A stretch of 32,088 bases of DNA from Pseudomonadota bacterium (lineage in GTDB: Bacteria > Pseudomonadota > Alphaproteobacteria > Rhizobiales > Tepidamorphaceae): positions 1 through 32,088 of the forward strand of contig JAEWYT010000206.1 in NCBI GenBank assembly GCA_023458595.1, in the 5' to 3' direction. Below the pieces are notes generated by a model, which was given only the letters and a program-made list of their open reading frames with translations, did no database searches and was not told the DNA's origin. Shown here piece after piece: positions 15,948 to 23,871 of this stretch. The number at the start of each line of letters is the position of its first letter. Positions within the stretch are counted from its first letter, which is position 1. A program made the position numbers and the translations under genes.

Positions 15948-17753
15948 TCAACCGTTCAGGGCCTCGAGGAAGGTCCGTCCGAAGGCTTCGAGCTTGGCCG
16001 CCCCCACGCCGCGCACGCGGGCCATGTCGTCGAGGGAGTTCGGGCGCGTGACGACCATCTCCTCGAGCGTACGGTCGGGAAAGACGACGTAGGCTGGCAC
16101 GCCCTTTTCGGCCGCGATTTCGCGCCGAAGCGCCTTCAGTCGCACCAGAAGTTCGGTTTCGGACCCGTTCAGCCGCCGTTCCGACGCGCGTCCCTGCCGT
16201 TCCCCGCGCGATCTCTGCGACTGCGGCAGGCGGATCCTGAAGTCCTGCCTGCCATCCAGGATCGCCGCGGCTTTCTCGCCGAGCATCAGCGAGCCGAACT
16301 GGCCGGGCTCGGCATGAAGCGCGCGGGCGGCGACGAGCTGGCGCAGGATGGAGCGCCACTCGGCCTTCTTCCGGCCCACGCCTGCGGCGAAAAGCGGCAG
16401 CGAGTCGTGACCGCGCGACCGTACCGTATCGCTCGCCTCCCCCGTCAGCAGCGCGACGACATAGGCCGCGCCGTAGCGCTCGCCGGTCGCCCGCACCGTA
16501 TCGAGCACGAGCCGTGCGGCATCACGCCCGTCGGCGAGCGCCGGCGGATCGAGACAGATGTCGCAGTTGCCGCACGGACGGGACTCCTCGCCGAAATAGG
16601 CGAGCAGCGCCACGCGCCGGCAAGTCGTCGCCTCGCAGAAGCCGATCAGCGCGTCGAGCCTCAACGCGTCGACACGGCGGCGCTCCGGCTCGCAGTCCTG
16701 CTCGTCGATGAAGCGCCGCCGGGTGCGCACGTCCTCGAGCCCGTAGAGCATGTAGGCGTCTGCCGGCTCGCCGTCGCGGCCTGCCCGGCCGATCTCCTGA
16801 TAGTAGGCCTCGAGGCTCGCCGGGATGTCGCCGTGAACGACGAAGCGCACGTCGGACTTGTCGATCCCCATGCCGAAGGCGACGGTCGCCACCATCACGA
16901 TGCCGGGCTCGGCGAGGAACGCCTCCTGGTTCGCCGCCCGGTCGGCGGCGCTCATGCCGGCGTGATAGGCGAGTGCGCGCACGCCCGCAGCCGACAGGGC
17001 GGCGGCGGTATCCTCGACCTTCTTGCGCGAGATCCGGTAGACGATGCCGCTCTGCCCGGCCCGCGCCTTGACGAAGGACTCGATCTCGGCACCCGTGCGG
17101 GTCTTTTCGGCGACGGTGAGCGAGATGTTCGGCCGGTCGAAGCCGGACACGAACACCTCCGCGTCGCCGCCGAACAGCTTGGCGGAGATGTCCTCGCGGG
17201 TGGACCGGTCCGCCGTAGCGGTGAGCGCGACGATCGGGATGCCCGGAAACGCCTCGCGCAGGGCACCCAGGCTCAGATACTCGGCGCGGAAACTGTGACC
17301 CCATTGCGAGATGCAATGGGCCTCGTCGATCGCGATCAGGCCGATTGGGAGCCTCTTGAGCGCAGCCTGCATGCGCTCCGTCATCAGCCGTTCGGGCGAG
17401 AGATAGAGCAGGTTCACGTCGCCGCCCGCAACGCGGCGCCAGACCTCGACGTTCTCCTCGCGCGACCTGCCGGAATGGATGGCCTCCGCCTTCTGGCCTG
17501 AGAGCTTCAGCGCGGCGACCTGATCGTCCATCAGCGCGATGAGCGGCGAGACGACGATGCTCAGGCCGCCCTTCACCAGAGCGGGAAGCTGGTAGCACAG
17601 CGACTTGCCCGCCCCGGTCGGCATGACGGCGAGCACGTTGCGGCCGTTGAGGATCGCGTCGACGATTTCCTCCTGCCCCGGCCGGAAGGCGGAAAAGCCG
17701 AAGGCTTCTCGAAGAACACGATACTTGGCGTTTTCCAGTTCAGACTGCGCCAC
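15948..17753 (-). CDS. recQ: ATP-dependent DNA helicase RecQ
   Basis: Protein of 601 aa, full length for bacterial RecQ. Helicase motifs: PTGAGKS (45-51), DEAH (143-146), ALTATA (176-181) and QEIGRAGRDGEP (319-330). The RQC zinc-binding part has Cys378, Cys394, Cys397 and Cys400 (CRRVALLAYFGEE, then CGNCDIC). A C-terminal HRDC domain begins near residue 525. It unwinds DNA 3' to 5' in recombination and fork repair. GIVYRISRKKVEDTA has Arg where the family usually has Cys in the motif IV region, a minor difference. The start is GTG. It lies downstream of the rplQ terminator, so it needs its own promoter, which was not identified with confidence. Confidence 0.95.
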   Translation of the reverse strand: MAQSELENAKYRVLREAFGFSAFRPGQEEIVDAILNGRNVLAVMPTGAGKSLCYQLPALVKGGLSIVVSPLIALMDDQVAALKLSGQKAEAIHSGRSREENVEVWRRVAGGDVNLLYLSPERLMTERMQAALKRLPIGLIAIDEAHCISQWGHSFRAEYLSLGALREAFPGIPIVALTATADRSTREDISAKLFGGDAEVFVSGFDRPNISLTVAEKTRTGAEIESFVKARAGQSGIVYRISRKKVEDTAAALSAAGVRALAYHAGMSAADRAANQEAFLAEPGIVMVATVAFGMGIDKSDVRFVVHGDIPASLEAYYQEIGRAGRDGEPADAYMLYGLEDVRTRRRFIDEQDCEPERRRVDALRLDALIGFCEATTCRRVALLAYFGEESRPCGNCDICLDPPALADGRDAARLVLDTVRATGERYGAAYVVALLTGEASDTVRSRGHDSLPLFAAGVGRKKAEWRSILRQLVAARALHAEPGQFGSLMLGEKAAAILDGRQDFRIRLPQSQRSRGERQGRASERRLNGSETELLVRLKALRREIAAEKGVPAYVVFPDRTLEEMVVTRPNSLDDMARVRGVGAAKLEAFGRTFLEALNG

Positions 17754-17826
17754 GATCTCAACCCGCGAACGTCGAATACGGGGTTTCGCGCGATTCCCCT
17801 GCCGGGGCCAGCAGAAAAGCGCCGGA

Positions 17827-17852
17827 AACGGCGTTCCGCCGACAACGCCGTT
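17827..17852. other. Perfect 9-bp hairpin upstream of recQ
   Basis: AACGGCGTT (17827-17835) and AACGCCGTT (17844-17852) pair perfectly around an eight-base loop. It sits between the rplQ terminator and the recQ start. On the minus strand CTTTTC follows only after about eight bases, so a second terminator or an operator are both possible. Confidence 0.45.
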
Positions 17853-17940
17853 CGCCGTGCAATGGAGCGCTGCCCGGGAGCCATGCCCGGCCGTGCGGCT
17901 TTCGATGCCGACGGGTCGCTCGGGGAACTCCCCGGCAACG

Positions 17941-17964
17941 AAAAAGGGGCCGAAGAGGCCCCTT
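17941..17964 (-). terminator. Intrinsic terminator of the ribosomal protein operon
   Basis: GGGGCC (17946-17951) and GGCCCC (17957-17962) form a stem with a GAAGA loop, extended by A-T pairs at both ends. On the minus strand it is followed by a run of five T and then CG. It lies 28 bases past the rplQ stop and closes the operon. Confidence 0.9.
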
Positions 17965-17991
17965 CGTGACCGTCTCGCGGAAGGACGAGAC

Positions 17992-18420
17992 TTACGCCGC
18001 CTCGCCGGCCTCCGAAGTCTCGGCCTCGTGGCGGGCCTTGTCCTCGGCGCCCTTGGCGCTTTCGTCGCGGTCGACGAGCTCGATCACGGCGACCGGCGCG
18101 GCATCGCCGTGGCGGAAGCCCGCCTTCAACACGCGGGTGTAGCCACCGGCGCGATCCTTGTAGCGGCCGGCGAGCGTATCGAATAGCTTCGATACCGCCT
18201 CCTTGTCGCCGATCTCGCTGATCGCCTGGCGACGGGCGTGCAGGTCGCCGCGCTTGCCGAGCGTGACGAGCTTGTCGACGATCGGCTTCAGCTCCTTCGC
18301 CTTCGGCAGCGTCGTGACGATCTGCTCGTGGCGGATCAGCGACGCGGCCATGTTGGCGAACATCGCCTTGCGATGGCTCGGCGTACGGTTCAGCTTGCGG
18401 CCGGTCTTGCCGTGACGCAT
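17992..18420 (-). CDS. rplQ: 50S ribosomal protein L17
   Basis: Protein of 142 aa. The N terminus MRHGKTGRKLNRTPSHRKAM is the L17 signature, followed by HEQIVTTLPKAKELKPIVDK. The body corresponds to the conserved 115-120 residues; the last 20 residues are an acidic, alanine-rich tail (HEAETSEAGEAA) of the kind seen in alphaproteobacteria. L17 sits near the peptide exit tunnel. Last gene of the operon, 41 bases after rpoA. Confidence 0.97.
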   Translation of the reverse strand: MRHGKTGRKLNRTPSHRKAMFANMAASLIRHEQIVTTLPKAKELKPIVDKLVTLGKRGDLHARRQAISEIGDKEAVSKLFDTLAGRYKDRAGGYTRVLKAGFRHGDAAPVAVIELVDRDESAKGAEDKARHEAETSEAGEAA

Positions 18421-18461
18421 GGCACTCTCCTCGAATTCGTCTCGGACGCGTTCGCCGCGTC

Positions 18462-19478
18462 TCAGTAGTGGTCCTCGTAGCGCTTGGCCAGCTCTTCAAT
18501 GTTCTCCGGCGGCCAGTTCGCCACTTCCATGCCGAGATGCAGGCCCATCTGGGCGAGCACTTCCTTGATCTCGTTCAGCGACTTGCGGCCGAAGTTCGGG
18601 GTGCGCAGCATCTCCGCTTCCGACTTCTGGATCAGGTCGCCGATATAGACGATGTTGTCGTTCTTCAGGCAGTTGGCCGAGCGAACCGAAAGCTCCAGCT
18701 CGTCGACCTTCTTGAGCAGCGCCGGGTTGAAGGCGAGTTCCGGGACCATCTCCTCGACGACCTCGGCCTTCGGCTCCTCGAAGGTGATGAAGACGTCGAG
18801 TTGGTCCTGCAGGATACGCGCTGCATAGGCGACCGCGTCCTCCGGCTTCACCGAGCCGTCGGTCTCGATGTCCATCGTCAGCTTGTCGTAGTCGAGAATC
18901 TGGCCCTCGCGGGTGTTCTCGACGCGGTAGGAGACACGGCGCACCGGGCTGTACAGGCTGTCGACCGGGATCAGGCCGATCGGCGCGTCTTCCGGACGGT
19001 TGCGGTCGGCCGGCACGTAGCCCTTGCCGGTGTTGACCGTGAACTCGATGCGGATCTCGGCGCCTTCGTCGAGCGTGCACAGCACGAGGTCCGGATTGAG
19101 GATCTGGATGTCGCCGACGGTCTGGATGTCGCCGGCCATGACCTGGCCGGGACCCTGCTTCTTCAGCACCATGCGCTTGGGCCCTTCGCCCTGCATGGAG
19201 ACCGAGATGTCCTTGATGTTCAGGACGACGTCGGTCACGTCCTCGCGGACGCCGGCGATCGACGAGAACTCGTGCAGCACGCCGTCGATCTGCACGGACG
19301 TCACGGCCGCGCCCTGCAGCGACGACAGCAGCACGCGGCGAAGCGCGTTGCCGAGCGTCGTGCCGAAGCCGCGCTCCAGCGGCTCCGCCACCACGGTGGC
19401 GAAACGCTTGGGATCGGAGCCCGGGGATATCTCGAGCTTGTTCGGCTTGATCAGCTCTTGCCAGTTCTTCTCAATCAC
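18462..19478 (-). CDS. rpoA: RNA polymerase alpha subunit
   Basis: Protein of 338 aa. The N-terminal dimerisation domain (to about 235) contains RGFGTTLGNALRRVLLSS (36-53), the assembly motif. The C-terminal domain (about 255-325) holds Arg266, Asn269 and Cys270 in SVRSANCLK and Gly297, Lys299 and Ser300 in NFGRKSLNE, equivalent to the UP-element-binding residues of the E. coli protein. Start is GTG at 19476-19478. A strong hairpin lies in the 101-base spacer after rpsK. The open frame extends far upstream across rpsK and rpsM, but only this portion is homologous to alpha. Confidence 0.97.
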   Translation of the reverse strand: MIEKNWQELIKPNKLEISPGSDPKRFATVVAEPLERGFGTTLGNALRRVLLSSLQGAAVTSVQIDGVLHEFSSIAGVREDVTDVVLNIKDISVSMQGEGPKRMVLKKQGPGQVMAGDIQTVGDIQILNPDLVLCTLDEGAEIRIEFTVNTGKGYVPADRNRPEDAPIGLIPVDSLYSPVRRVSYRVENTREGQILDYDKLTMDIETDGSVKPEDAVAYAARILQDQLDVFITFEEPKAEVVEEMVPELAFNPALLKKVDELELSVRSANCLKNDNIVYIGDLIQKSEAEMLRTPNFGRKSLNEIKEVLAQMGLHLGMEVANWPPENIEELAKRYEDHY

Positions 19479-19542
19479 GGTCGAACCTCGTCGTATTCCT
19501 GTCAAACCGCGCGACCGGAACCGCCCCTCCGTCGCAGCGAAA

Positions 19543-19571
19543 CCGGCGGTGCGGGACGATCCCGCCGCCGG
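19543..19571 (-). other. Intercistronic hairpin between rpsK and rpoA
   Basis: CCGGCGG (19543-19549) pairs with CCGCCGG (19565-19571) and, after a two-base bulge, CGGGA (19552-19556) pairs with TCCCG (19560-19564), closing a three-base loop. It begins nine bases after the rpsK stop. The T-rich stretch on the minus strand precedes rather than follows it, so it is not a terminator. Confidence 0.55.
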
Positions 19572-19579
19572 CAAAAACG

Positions 19580-19969
19580 TCAGACCCGGCGGCGCTTGCG
19601 CGGCCGGCAGCCATTGTGCGGGATCGGCGTGACGTCGCGGATCGCGGTGATGGTGAAGCCCGCCGCCTGCAGCGCCCGCAGCGCCGACTCGCGGCCGGAA
19701 CCGGGGCCGCGGACCTCGACTTCCAGGGTGCGCATGCCGTGGTCGGCCGCCTTCTTGGCCGCGTCCTCGGCCGCCATCTGGGCCGCGAACGGGGTCGACT
19801 TGCGCGAGCCCTTGAAGCCCATCGTGCCCGCCGACGACCAGGAGATCGCATTGCCCTGCGCATCGGTGATCGTGATCATCGTATTGTTGAACGACGCGCT
19901 CACATGGGCGACGCCGGAAGTGATGTTCTTGCGCTCGCGGCGGCGTACGCGCGTGGTGTCTCTGGCCAT
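19580..19969 (-). CDS. rpsK: 30S ribosomal protein S11
   Basis: Protein of 129 aa. Typical S11 stretches are ITSGVAHVSASFNNTMITIT, WSSAGTMGFKGSRKSTPFAA and the C-terminal DVTPIPHNGCRPRKRRRV. S11 lies on the platform of the 30S subunit close to the Shine-Dalgarno helix. In gammaproteobacteria rpsD would follow; here rpoA follows directly. Confidence 0.97.
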   Translation of the reverse strand: MARDTTRVRRRERKNITSGVAHVSASFNNTMITITDAQGNAISWSSAGTMGFKGSRKSTPFAAQMAAEDAAKKAADHGMRTLEVEVRGPGSGRESALRALQAAGFTITAIRDVTPIPHNGCRPRKRRRV

Positions 19970-20005
19970 CGTATCTTGTCCTTCTTAAGCGCGGCTGGCA
20001 GCCGG

Positions 20006-20374
20006 TTACTTCTTCTTGCCGGCGATCGCCTTGGCCGGGCCCTTGCGGGTACGCGCATTGGTGTGCGTGCGCTGGCCGCGGACCGGCAGGCCGCGACGAT
20101 GGCGGAGGCCGCGGTAGCAGCCCAGGTCCATCAGCCGCTTGATGTTCATCGCGACGTCGCGGCGCAGGTCGCCTTCGACCAGGTAATCGCGGTCGATCGT
20201 CTCGCGGATCTGCAGGACCTCGGCGTCCGAGAGCTCGTTGACGCGCCGCTCCGGCGGGATGCTGACCTTGTTGCAGATCTCCTTGGCCTTGGCCGGGCCG
20301 ATGCCGTGGATGTACCGCAGCGCGATTTCCACGCGCTTGTTGGTCGGAATGTTGACGCCTGCAATTCGAGCCAC
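20006..20374 (-). CDS. rpsM: 30S ribosomal protein S13
   Basis: Protein of 122 aa starting at GTG (20372-20374), which gives the family N terminus MARIAGVNIPTNKRVEIALR. A longer frame upstream would add 22 residues without similarity. C-terminal RGLRHRRGLPVRGQRTHTNA is the conserved extension that contacts tRNA and the head of the 30S subunit. GGAGCG is nine bases upstream of the start. First gene of the alpha segment, preceded by a long leader. Confidence 0.96.
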   Translation of the reverse strand: MARIAGVNIPTNKRVEIALRYIHGIGPAKAKEICNKVSIPPERRVNELSDAEVLQIRETIDRDYLVEGDLRRDVAMNIKRLMDLGCYRGLRHRRGLPVRGQRTHTNARTRKGPAKAIAGKKK

Positions 20375-20393
20375 GATGTTCGCTCCAATTCCC

Positions 20394-20412
20394 GCCGGCC
20401 CATGCGGCCGGT
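20394..20412 (-). promoter_or_regulatory. Hairpin just upstream of the rpsM ribosome binding site
   Basis: GCCGGCC (20394-20400) pairs with GGCCGGT (20406-20412), one G-T wobble, loop CATGC. It ends about 20 bases before the GTG, so it may influence translation initiation of rpsM. Confidence 0.45.
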
Positions 20413-20460
20413 TTTCTGTCCCAAATGTCCTGACTTTCACGCAACGCAGATACGGGCGCC

Positions 20461-20480
20461 CCGGTCCAGCTCCGGACCGG
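20461..20480 (-). promoter_or_regulatory. Upper hairpin in the rpsM leader
   Basis: CCGGTCC (20461-20467) and GGACCGG (20474-20480) form a perfect seven-base stem with a six-base loop, some 90 bases before rpsM. Neither reading is followed by a T tract. Confidence 0.45.
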
Positions 20481-20521
20481 ATGACACCCGTCGGCTCTAT
20501 TCCTTGCGGATAGTTGCCGCT

Positions 20522-20550
20522 GGATATCGTATCGCTACGTGTTTCGTCAA
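20522..20550 (-). promoter_or_regulatory. Promoter-like sequence ahead of the rpsM-rpsK-rpoA-rplQ segment
   Basis: On the minus strand TTGACG (20550-20545) is followed after 17 bases by ATATCC (20527-20522), or after 18 by TATCCA. It lies just past the adk stop in the largest gap of the operon. Confidence 0.45.
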
Positions 20551-20576
20551 CCTCTGCCTGTACGATTCCGGCCCGC

Positions 20577-21152
20577 TCACGCGGCTTCCAGAACCGAGAC
20601 GATGTCCCTGGTCACCTGCTCGATGTCGGCCATTCCGTCCACCGAACGCAGCATTTTCTTCGATCCGTAGTGCTTTATCAGCGGCGCCGTCTGCGCGTGG
20701 TAGACGTCGAGGCGCTTTTTCAGCGCATCCGCGTTGTCGTCCGCCCGCGGACCGCCGACCGTCTCGCGGGCCCTTTTCTCGATGCGATCGATCAGAATCG
20801 CGTCGTCGACGGACAATTCGACGACCGCGTCGAGTTGCATGTTCTTCTTCTCGAGAAGCTCTTCCAGAGCCTCGGCCTGGGCCACCGTGCGCGGAAAGCC
20901 GTCGAGAATGAAGCCGTTCCTGCAATCCGGCTCGTCGATCCGGTCGGAAATGATCTGAACGACGACCTCGTCGGGCACCAGATCGCCGCGGGCCATGATG
21001 TCCCTGGCGGCGAGGCCCACCGGCGTTCCGGCGGCAACGGCGGCGCGCAGCATGTCGCCGGTCGAAAGCTGTGGAATTTCGTAGCGCTCGGCGATGCGAA
21101 CGGCCTGGGTCCCTTTCCCGGCGCCCGGCGGGCCCAGAAGGATCAGTCTCAT
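20577..21152 (-). CDS. adk: Adenylate kinase, short form
   Basis: Protein of 191 aa. P-loop GPPGAGKGT at residues 7-15; NMP-binding region LSTGDMLRAAVAAGTPVG; GFILDGFPRT; and the arginine-containing IEKRARETVGGPRADD, where a short loop replaces the 27-residue LID insertion of the E. coli enzyme. Catalyses ATP + AMP to 2 ADP. Its ATG overlaps the secY stop by four bases (ATGA), so the two are coupled. Confidence 0.96.
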   Translation of the reverse strand: MRLILLGPPGAGKGTQAVRIAERYEIPQLSTGDMLRAAVAAGTPVGLAARDIMARGDLVPDEVVVQIISDRIDEPDCRNGFILDGFPRTVAQAEALEELLEKKNMQLDAVVELSVDDAILIDRIEKRARETVGGPRADDNADALKKRLDVYHAQTAPLIKHYGSKKMLRSVDGMADIEQVTRDIVSVLEAA

Positions 21153-22486
21153 CGGTTGCGCCGCCCCCCTCTTAAGCGAGCCTTCTTGACGAGGCCCTCG
21201 TACTGGTGCGCGAGCAGGTGTCCCTGGACCTGCGCCACCGTATCCATCGTCACCGACACGACGATCAGCAGCGACGTGCCGCCGAAGTAGAAGGGCACGT
21301 TCCACGTCGTCACCAGGAACTCCGGCAGCAGGCAGACGAGCGTCAGGTAGATCGCGCCGACGACCGTGATGCGGGTAAGCACGTAGTCGATGTACTGGGC
21401 GGTCCGCTCCCCCGGACGGATGCCCGGGATGAATCCGCCGTGCTTCTTCAGGTTGTCGGCGGTATCGGCCGGATTGAACACGACCGCCGTGTAGAAGAAG
21501 GCGAAGAAGATGATGCCGACGGCGTAGAGCAGCATGTAGAGCGGCTGGCCGTGGCCGAGCAGCGTCGTCACGGTCGTGAGCCATGCCGGGCCCTCGCCGC
21601 TCGAGAAGTTCGCGACCGTGATCGGCAGCAGAAGCAGCGACGAGGCGAAGATCGGCGGTATGACACCGGCCGTGTTCAGCTTCAGCGGCAGGTGCGAGGA
21701 CTCGCCCTGGAACATCCGGTTGCCGACCTGGCGCTTCGGATACTGGATCAGAAGCCGGCGCTGGGCGCGCTCCATGAACACGATGAAGGCGACGACGAGG
21801 ACCGCCATCACGAAGATCGCGAGGATGATGCCCGTCGACATCGCGCCCTGGCGCCCGAGTTCCAGCATGTGCGCGATCGCCTGCGGCAGGCCGGCGACGA
21901 TGCCCGCGAAGATGATGAGCGAGATGCCGTTGCCGACGCCGCGCTGCGTGATCTGCTCGCCGAGCCACATCAGGAACACGGTGCCGCCGGTCAGCGTGAT
22001 CACCGTCGAGATGCGGAAGAACATGCCCGGATCATGGACGACGTTGCCTGCGCCCTCGAGCCCCACGGCGATGCCGTAGGCCTGCAGCGCCGCCAGGAAC
22101 ACCGTGCCGTAGCGGGTGTACTGGTTGAGCGTCTTGCGGCCCTGCTCGCCCTCTTTCTTAAGCGCTTCCAGATGCGGCGAGACCGCCGTCAGGAGCTGCA
22201 CGATGATCGACGCCGAGATGTAGGGCATGATGTTCAGGGCGAAGATCGCCATGCGGCCGACGGCGCCGCCGGCGAACATGTTGAACATCCCCAGAATGCC
22301 CGTGGACTGCTGCTGGAAGAGCTCCGCCACAGCCTGCGGATTGATGCCCGGCAGCGGAATGTACGTGCCGAGCCGGTAGACGAGCAGCGCGCCGAGGGTG
22401 AACCAGATACGCTGTTTCAGCTCGGTCGCCTTCGCGAGCGCGCCGAAGTTCAGATTGGCTGCAAGTTGTTCAGCTGCTGACGCCAT
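21149..22486 (-). CDS. secY: Protein translocase subunit SecY
   Basis: Inner membrane channel protein of 445 aa with ten hydrophobic segments. Family stretches: LGTYIPLPGINP after the first region, GILGMFNMFAGGAVGRMAIF in the plug area, MPYISASIIVQLL, QRGVGNGISLIIFAGIVAGL and, near the C terminus, FIPGIRPGERTAQYI. With SecE and SecG it forms the general protein export channel. Placed between rplO and adk as in most bacteria. Confidence 0.97.
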   Translation of the reverse strand: MASAAEQLAANLNFGALAKATELKQRIWFTLGALLVYRLGTYIPLPGINPQAVAELFQQQSTGILGMFNMFAGGAVGRMAIFALNIMPYISASIIVQLLTAVSPHLEALKKEGEQGRKTLNQYTRYGTVFLAALQAYGIAVGLEGAGNVVHDPGMFFRISTVITLTGGTVFLMWLGEQITQRGVGNGISLIIFAGIVAGLPQAIAHMLELGRQGAMSTGIILAIFVMAVLVVAFIVFMERAQRRLLIQYPKRQVGNRMFQGESSHLPLKLNTAGVIPPIFASSLLLLPITVANFSSGEGPAWLTTVTTLLGHGQPLYMLLYAVGIIFFAFFYTAVVFNPADTADNLKKHGGFIPGIRPGERTAQYIDYVLTRITVVGAIYLTLVCLLPEFLVTTWNVPFYFGGTSLLIVVSVTMDTVAQVQGHLLAHQYEGLVKKARLRGGRRNR

Positions 22487-22506
22487 GTCCCTCTCCGCCG
22501 CGTGCG

Positions 22507-22529
22507 GCCCGGTTCAACAAAAGCCGGGC
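22507..22529 (-). other. Small intercistronic hairpin between rplO and secY
   Basis: GCCCGG (22507-22512) and CCGGGC (22524-22529) form a six-base stem with an 11-base loop in the 58-base spacer upstream of secY. Function unknown. Confidence 0.35.
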
Positions 22530-22544
22530 GCCGCTGGCGATGCC

Positions 22545-23045
22545 TCAGCCCTGCTTCGCTTCGCCGGCAGCGGCCTTCCTGGCCTGAAGCGCGGCGATCT
22601 CGACGCTGCCGCCGGCCTTCTCGACCGCGGCGACCGCGTTCTTCGAGGCGCCCTGCACCTTGAAGGCGACCTTGGCCTTCAATTCGCCGCTGCCGAGCAG
22701 CCGCACCCCGTCCTTGGTACGGCGGGCGACGCCCGCGGCGATCAGCGCCTCGCTCGTCACCGCCTGCTTGGCATCGAGCTTTCCGGCATCGATCGCCGTC
22801 TGGACACGGTCCAGGTTAACCACGGCGAACGACTTGGCTGAGATATTGTTGAAACCGCGCTTCGGCAAGCGCCGGTGCAGCGGCATCTGGCCGCCCTCGA
22901 AGCCTTTGATGGCGACGCCGGTGCGCGACTTCTGGCCCTTGTGGCCGCGCCCGGCAGTCTTGCCGAGCCCGGAACCCATGCCGCGACCCACGCGTTTGCG
23001 GGCCTGGGTGGCGCCGGGGCGGTCGCTGATCTCGTTGAGCTTCAT
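22545..23045 (-). CDS. rplO: 50S ribosomal protein L15
   Basis: Protein of 166 aa. The glycine-rich N-terminal arm KRVGRGMGSGLGKTAGRGHK is the L15 signature, followed by FEGGQMPLHRRLPKRGF. The C terminus has an alanine/lysine-rich extension (AARKAAAGEAKQG-like) relative to E. coli L15, common in this group. Starts 19 bases after the rpmD stop. Confidence 0.96.
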   Translation of the reverse strand: MKLNEISDRPGATQARKRVGRGMGSGLGKTAGRGHKGQKSRTGVAIKGFEGGQMPLHRRLPKRGFNNISAKSFAVVNLDRVQTAIDAGKLDAKQAVTSEALIAAGVARRTKDGVRLLGSGELKAKVAFKVQGASKNAVAAVEKAGGSVEIAALQARKAAAGEAKQG

Positions 23046-23064
23046 TTTGCCCGCTCTCCGTCGT

Positions 23065-23262
23065 TCACTTTTCCTCGATCACCCGGACCAGGTGCTGGAC
23101 CTTGGTGATCATGCCGCGCACGGCCGGAGTGTCCTCCAGCGTCCGCTTGCGGTGCATCTTGTTGAGCCCGAGACCGATCAGCGTCGCGCGCTGGTCGCCC
23201 GGGCGGCGAATCGGCGAGCCGATCTGCTCGACCGTGATCGTCTTTCCGCTGTTCTTGGCCAT
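23065..23262 (-). CDS. rpmD: 50S ribosomal protein L30
   Basis: Protein of 65 aa: KTITVEQIGSPIRRPGDQRA then TLIGLGLNKMHR, the L30 motif, ending in a C-terminal VQHLVRVIEEK. The ATG at 23260-23262 is preceded by AGGAGAC; the frame remains open upstream over rpsE but without L30 similarity there. Confidence 0.96.
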   Translation of the reverse strand: MAKNSGKTITVEQIGSPIRRPGDQRATLIGLGLNKMHRKRTLEDTPAVRGMITKVQHLVRVIEEK

Positions 23263-23279
23263 CCGACCGTCTCCTGGTC

Positions 23280-23834
23280 TTACGCTTCGGCGGCCGCGTC
23301 GGCACCGGCCTCGCGGCGGCGCGACTGCAGGGCCGAGACCTTCAGGCCGCGACGGGCCGCGACCGAACGCGGACTGTCCTCGCCCTTCAGCGCCTCGAAG
23401 GTGGCGCGGACCATGTTGTAGGGGTTCGACGAGCCGAGCGACTTGGCAACCACGTCCTGCACGCCGAGCGTCTCGAACACGGCGCGCATCGGACCGCCCG
23501 CGATGATGCCGGTGCCGGGAGGGGCGGCGCGCAGCAGCACGCGACCGGCGCCCCAACGGCCGGCGACGTCGTGATGCAGCGTACGGCCCTCGCGCAGCGG
23601 CACGCGGACCATCGAGCGCTTCGCGGCGTCGGTCGCCTTGCGGATCGCCTCCGGCACTTCGCGCGCCTTGCCGTGGCCGAAGCCGACCCGGCCCTTCTGA
23701 TCGCCGACAACCACCAGCGCGGCGAACCCGAACCGGCGGCCGCCCTTGACCACCTTGGCGACACGATTGATGTGGACCAGCTTGTCCACGAACTCGCTGT
23801 CGCGCTCGCGCTCTTCTCTTACCCGGCCTGCCAC
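23280..23834 (-). CDS. rpsE: 30S ribosomal protein S5
   Basis: Protein of 184 aa. The double-stranded-RNA-binding-like N-terminal domain includes FVDKLVHINRVAKVVKGGRR and FGFAALVVVGDQKGRVGFGH; the C-terminal domain includes GTGIIAGGPMRAVFETLGV. S5 contributes to translational accuracy at the mRNA entry channel. The last 15 residues form an alanine-rich tail. Confidence 0.97.
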   Translation of the reverse strand: MAGRVREERERDSEFVDKLVHINRVAKVVKGGRRFGFAALVVVGDQKGRVGFGHGKAREVPEAIRKATDAAKRSMVRVPLREGRTLHHDVAGRWGAGRVLLRAAPPGTGIIAGGPMRAVFETLGVQDVVAKSLGSSNPYNMVRATFEALKGEDSPRSVAARRGLKVSALQSRRREAGADAAAEA

Positions 23835-23871
23835 GTCTCTAATCCTCTTTCTGTCGCGATTCCGTCGGGCC

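Noticed and set aside
18462..20444. Very long minus-strand frame covering rpoA, rpsK and rpsM
   Set aside because: Only the last 338 residues match a protein (RpoA); the upstream part overlaps rpsK and rpsM in another frame. It is not a fusion.
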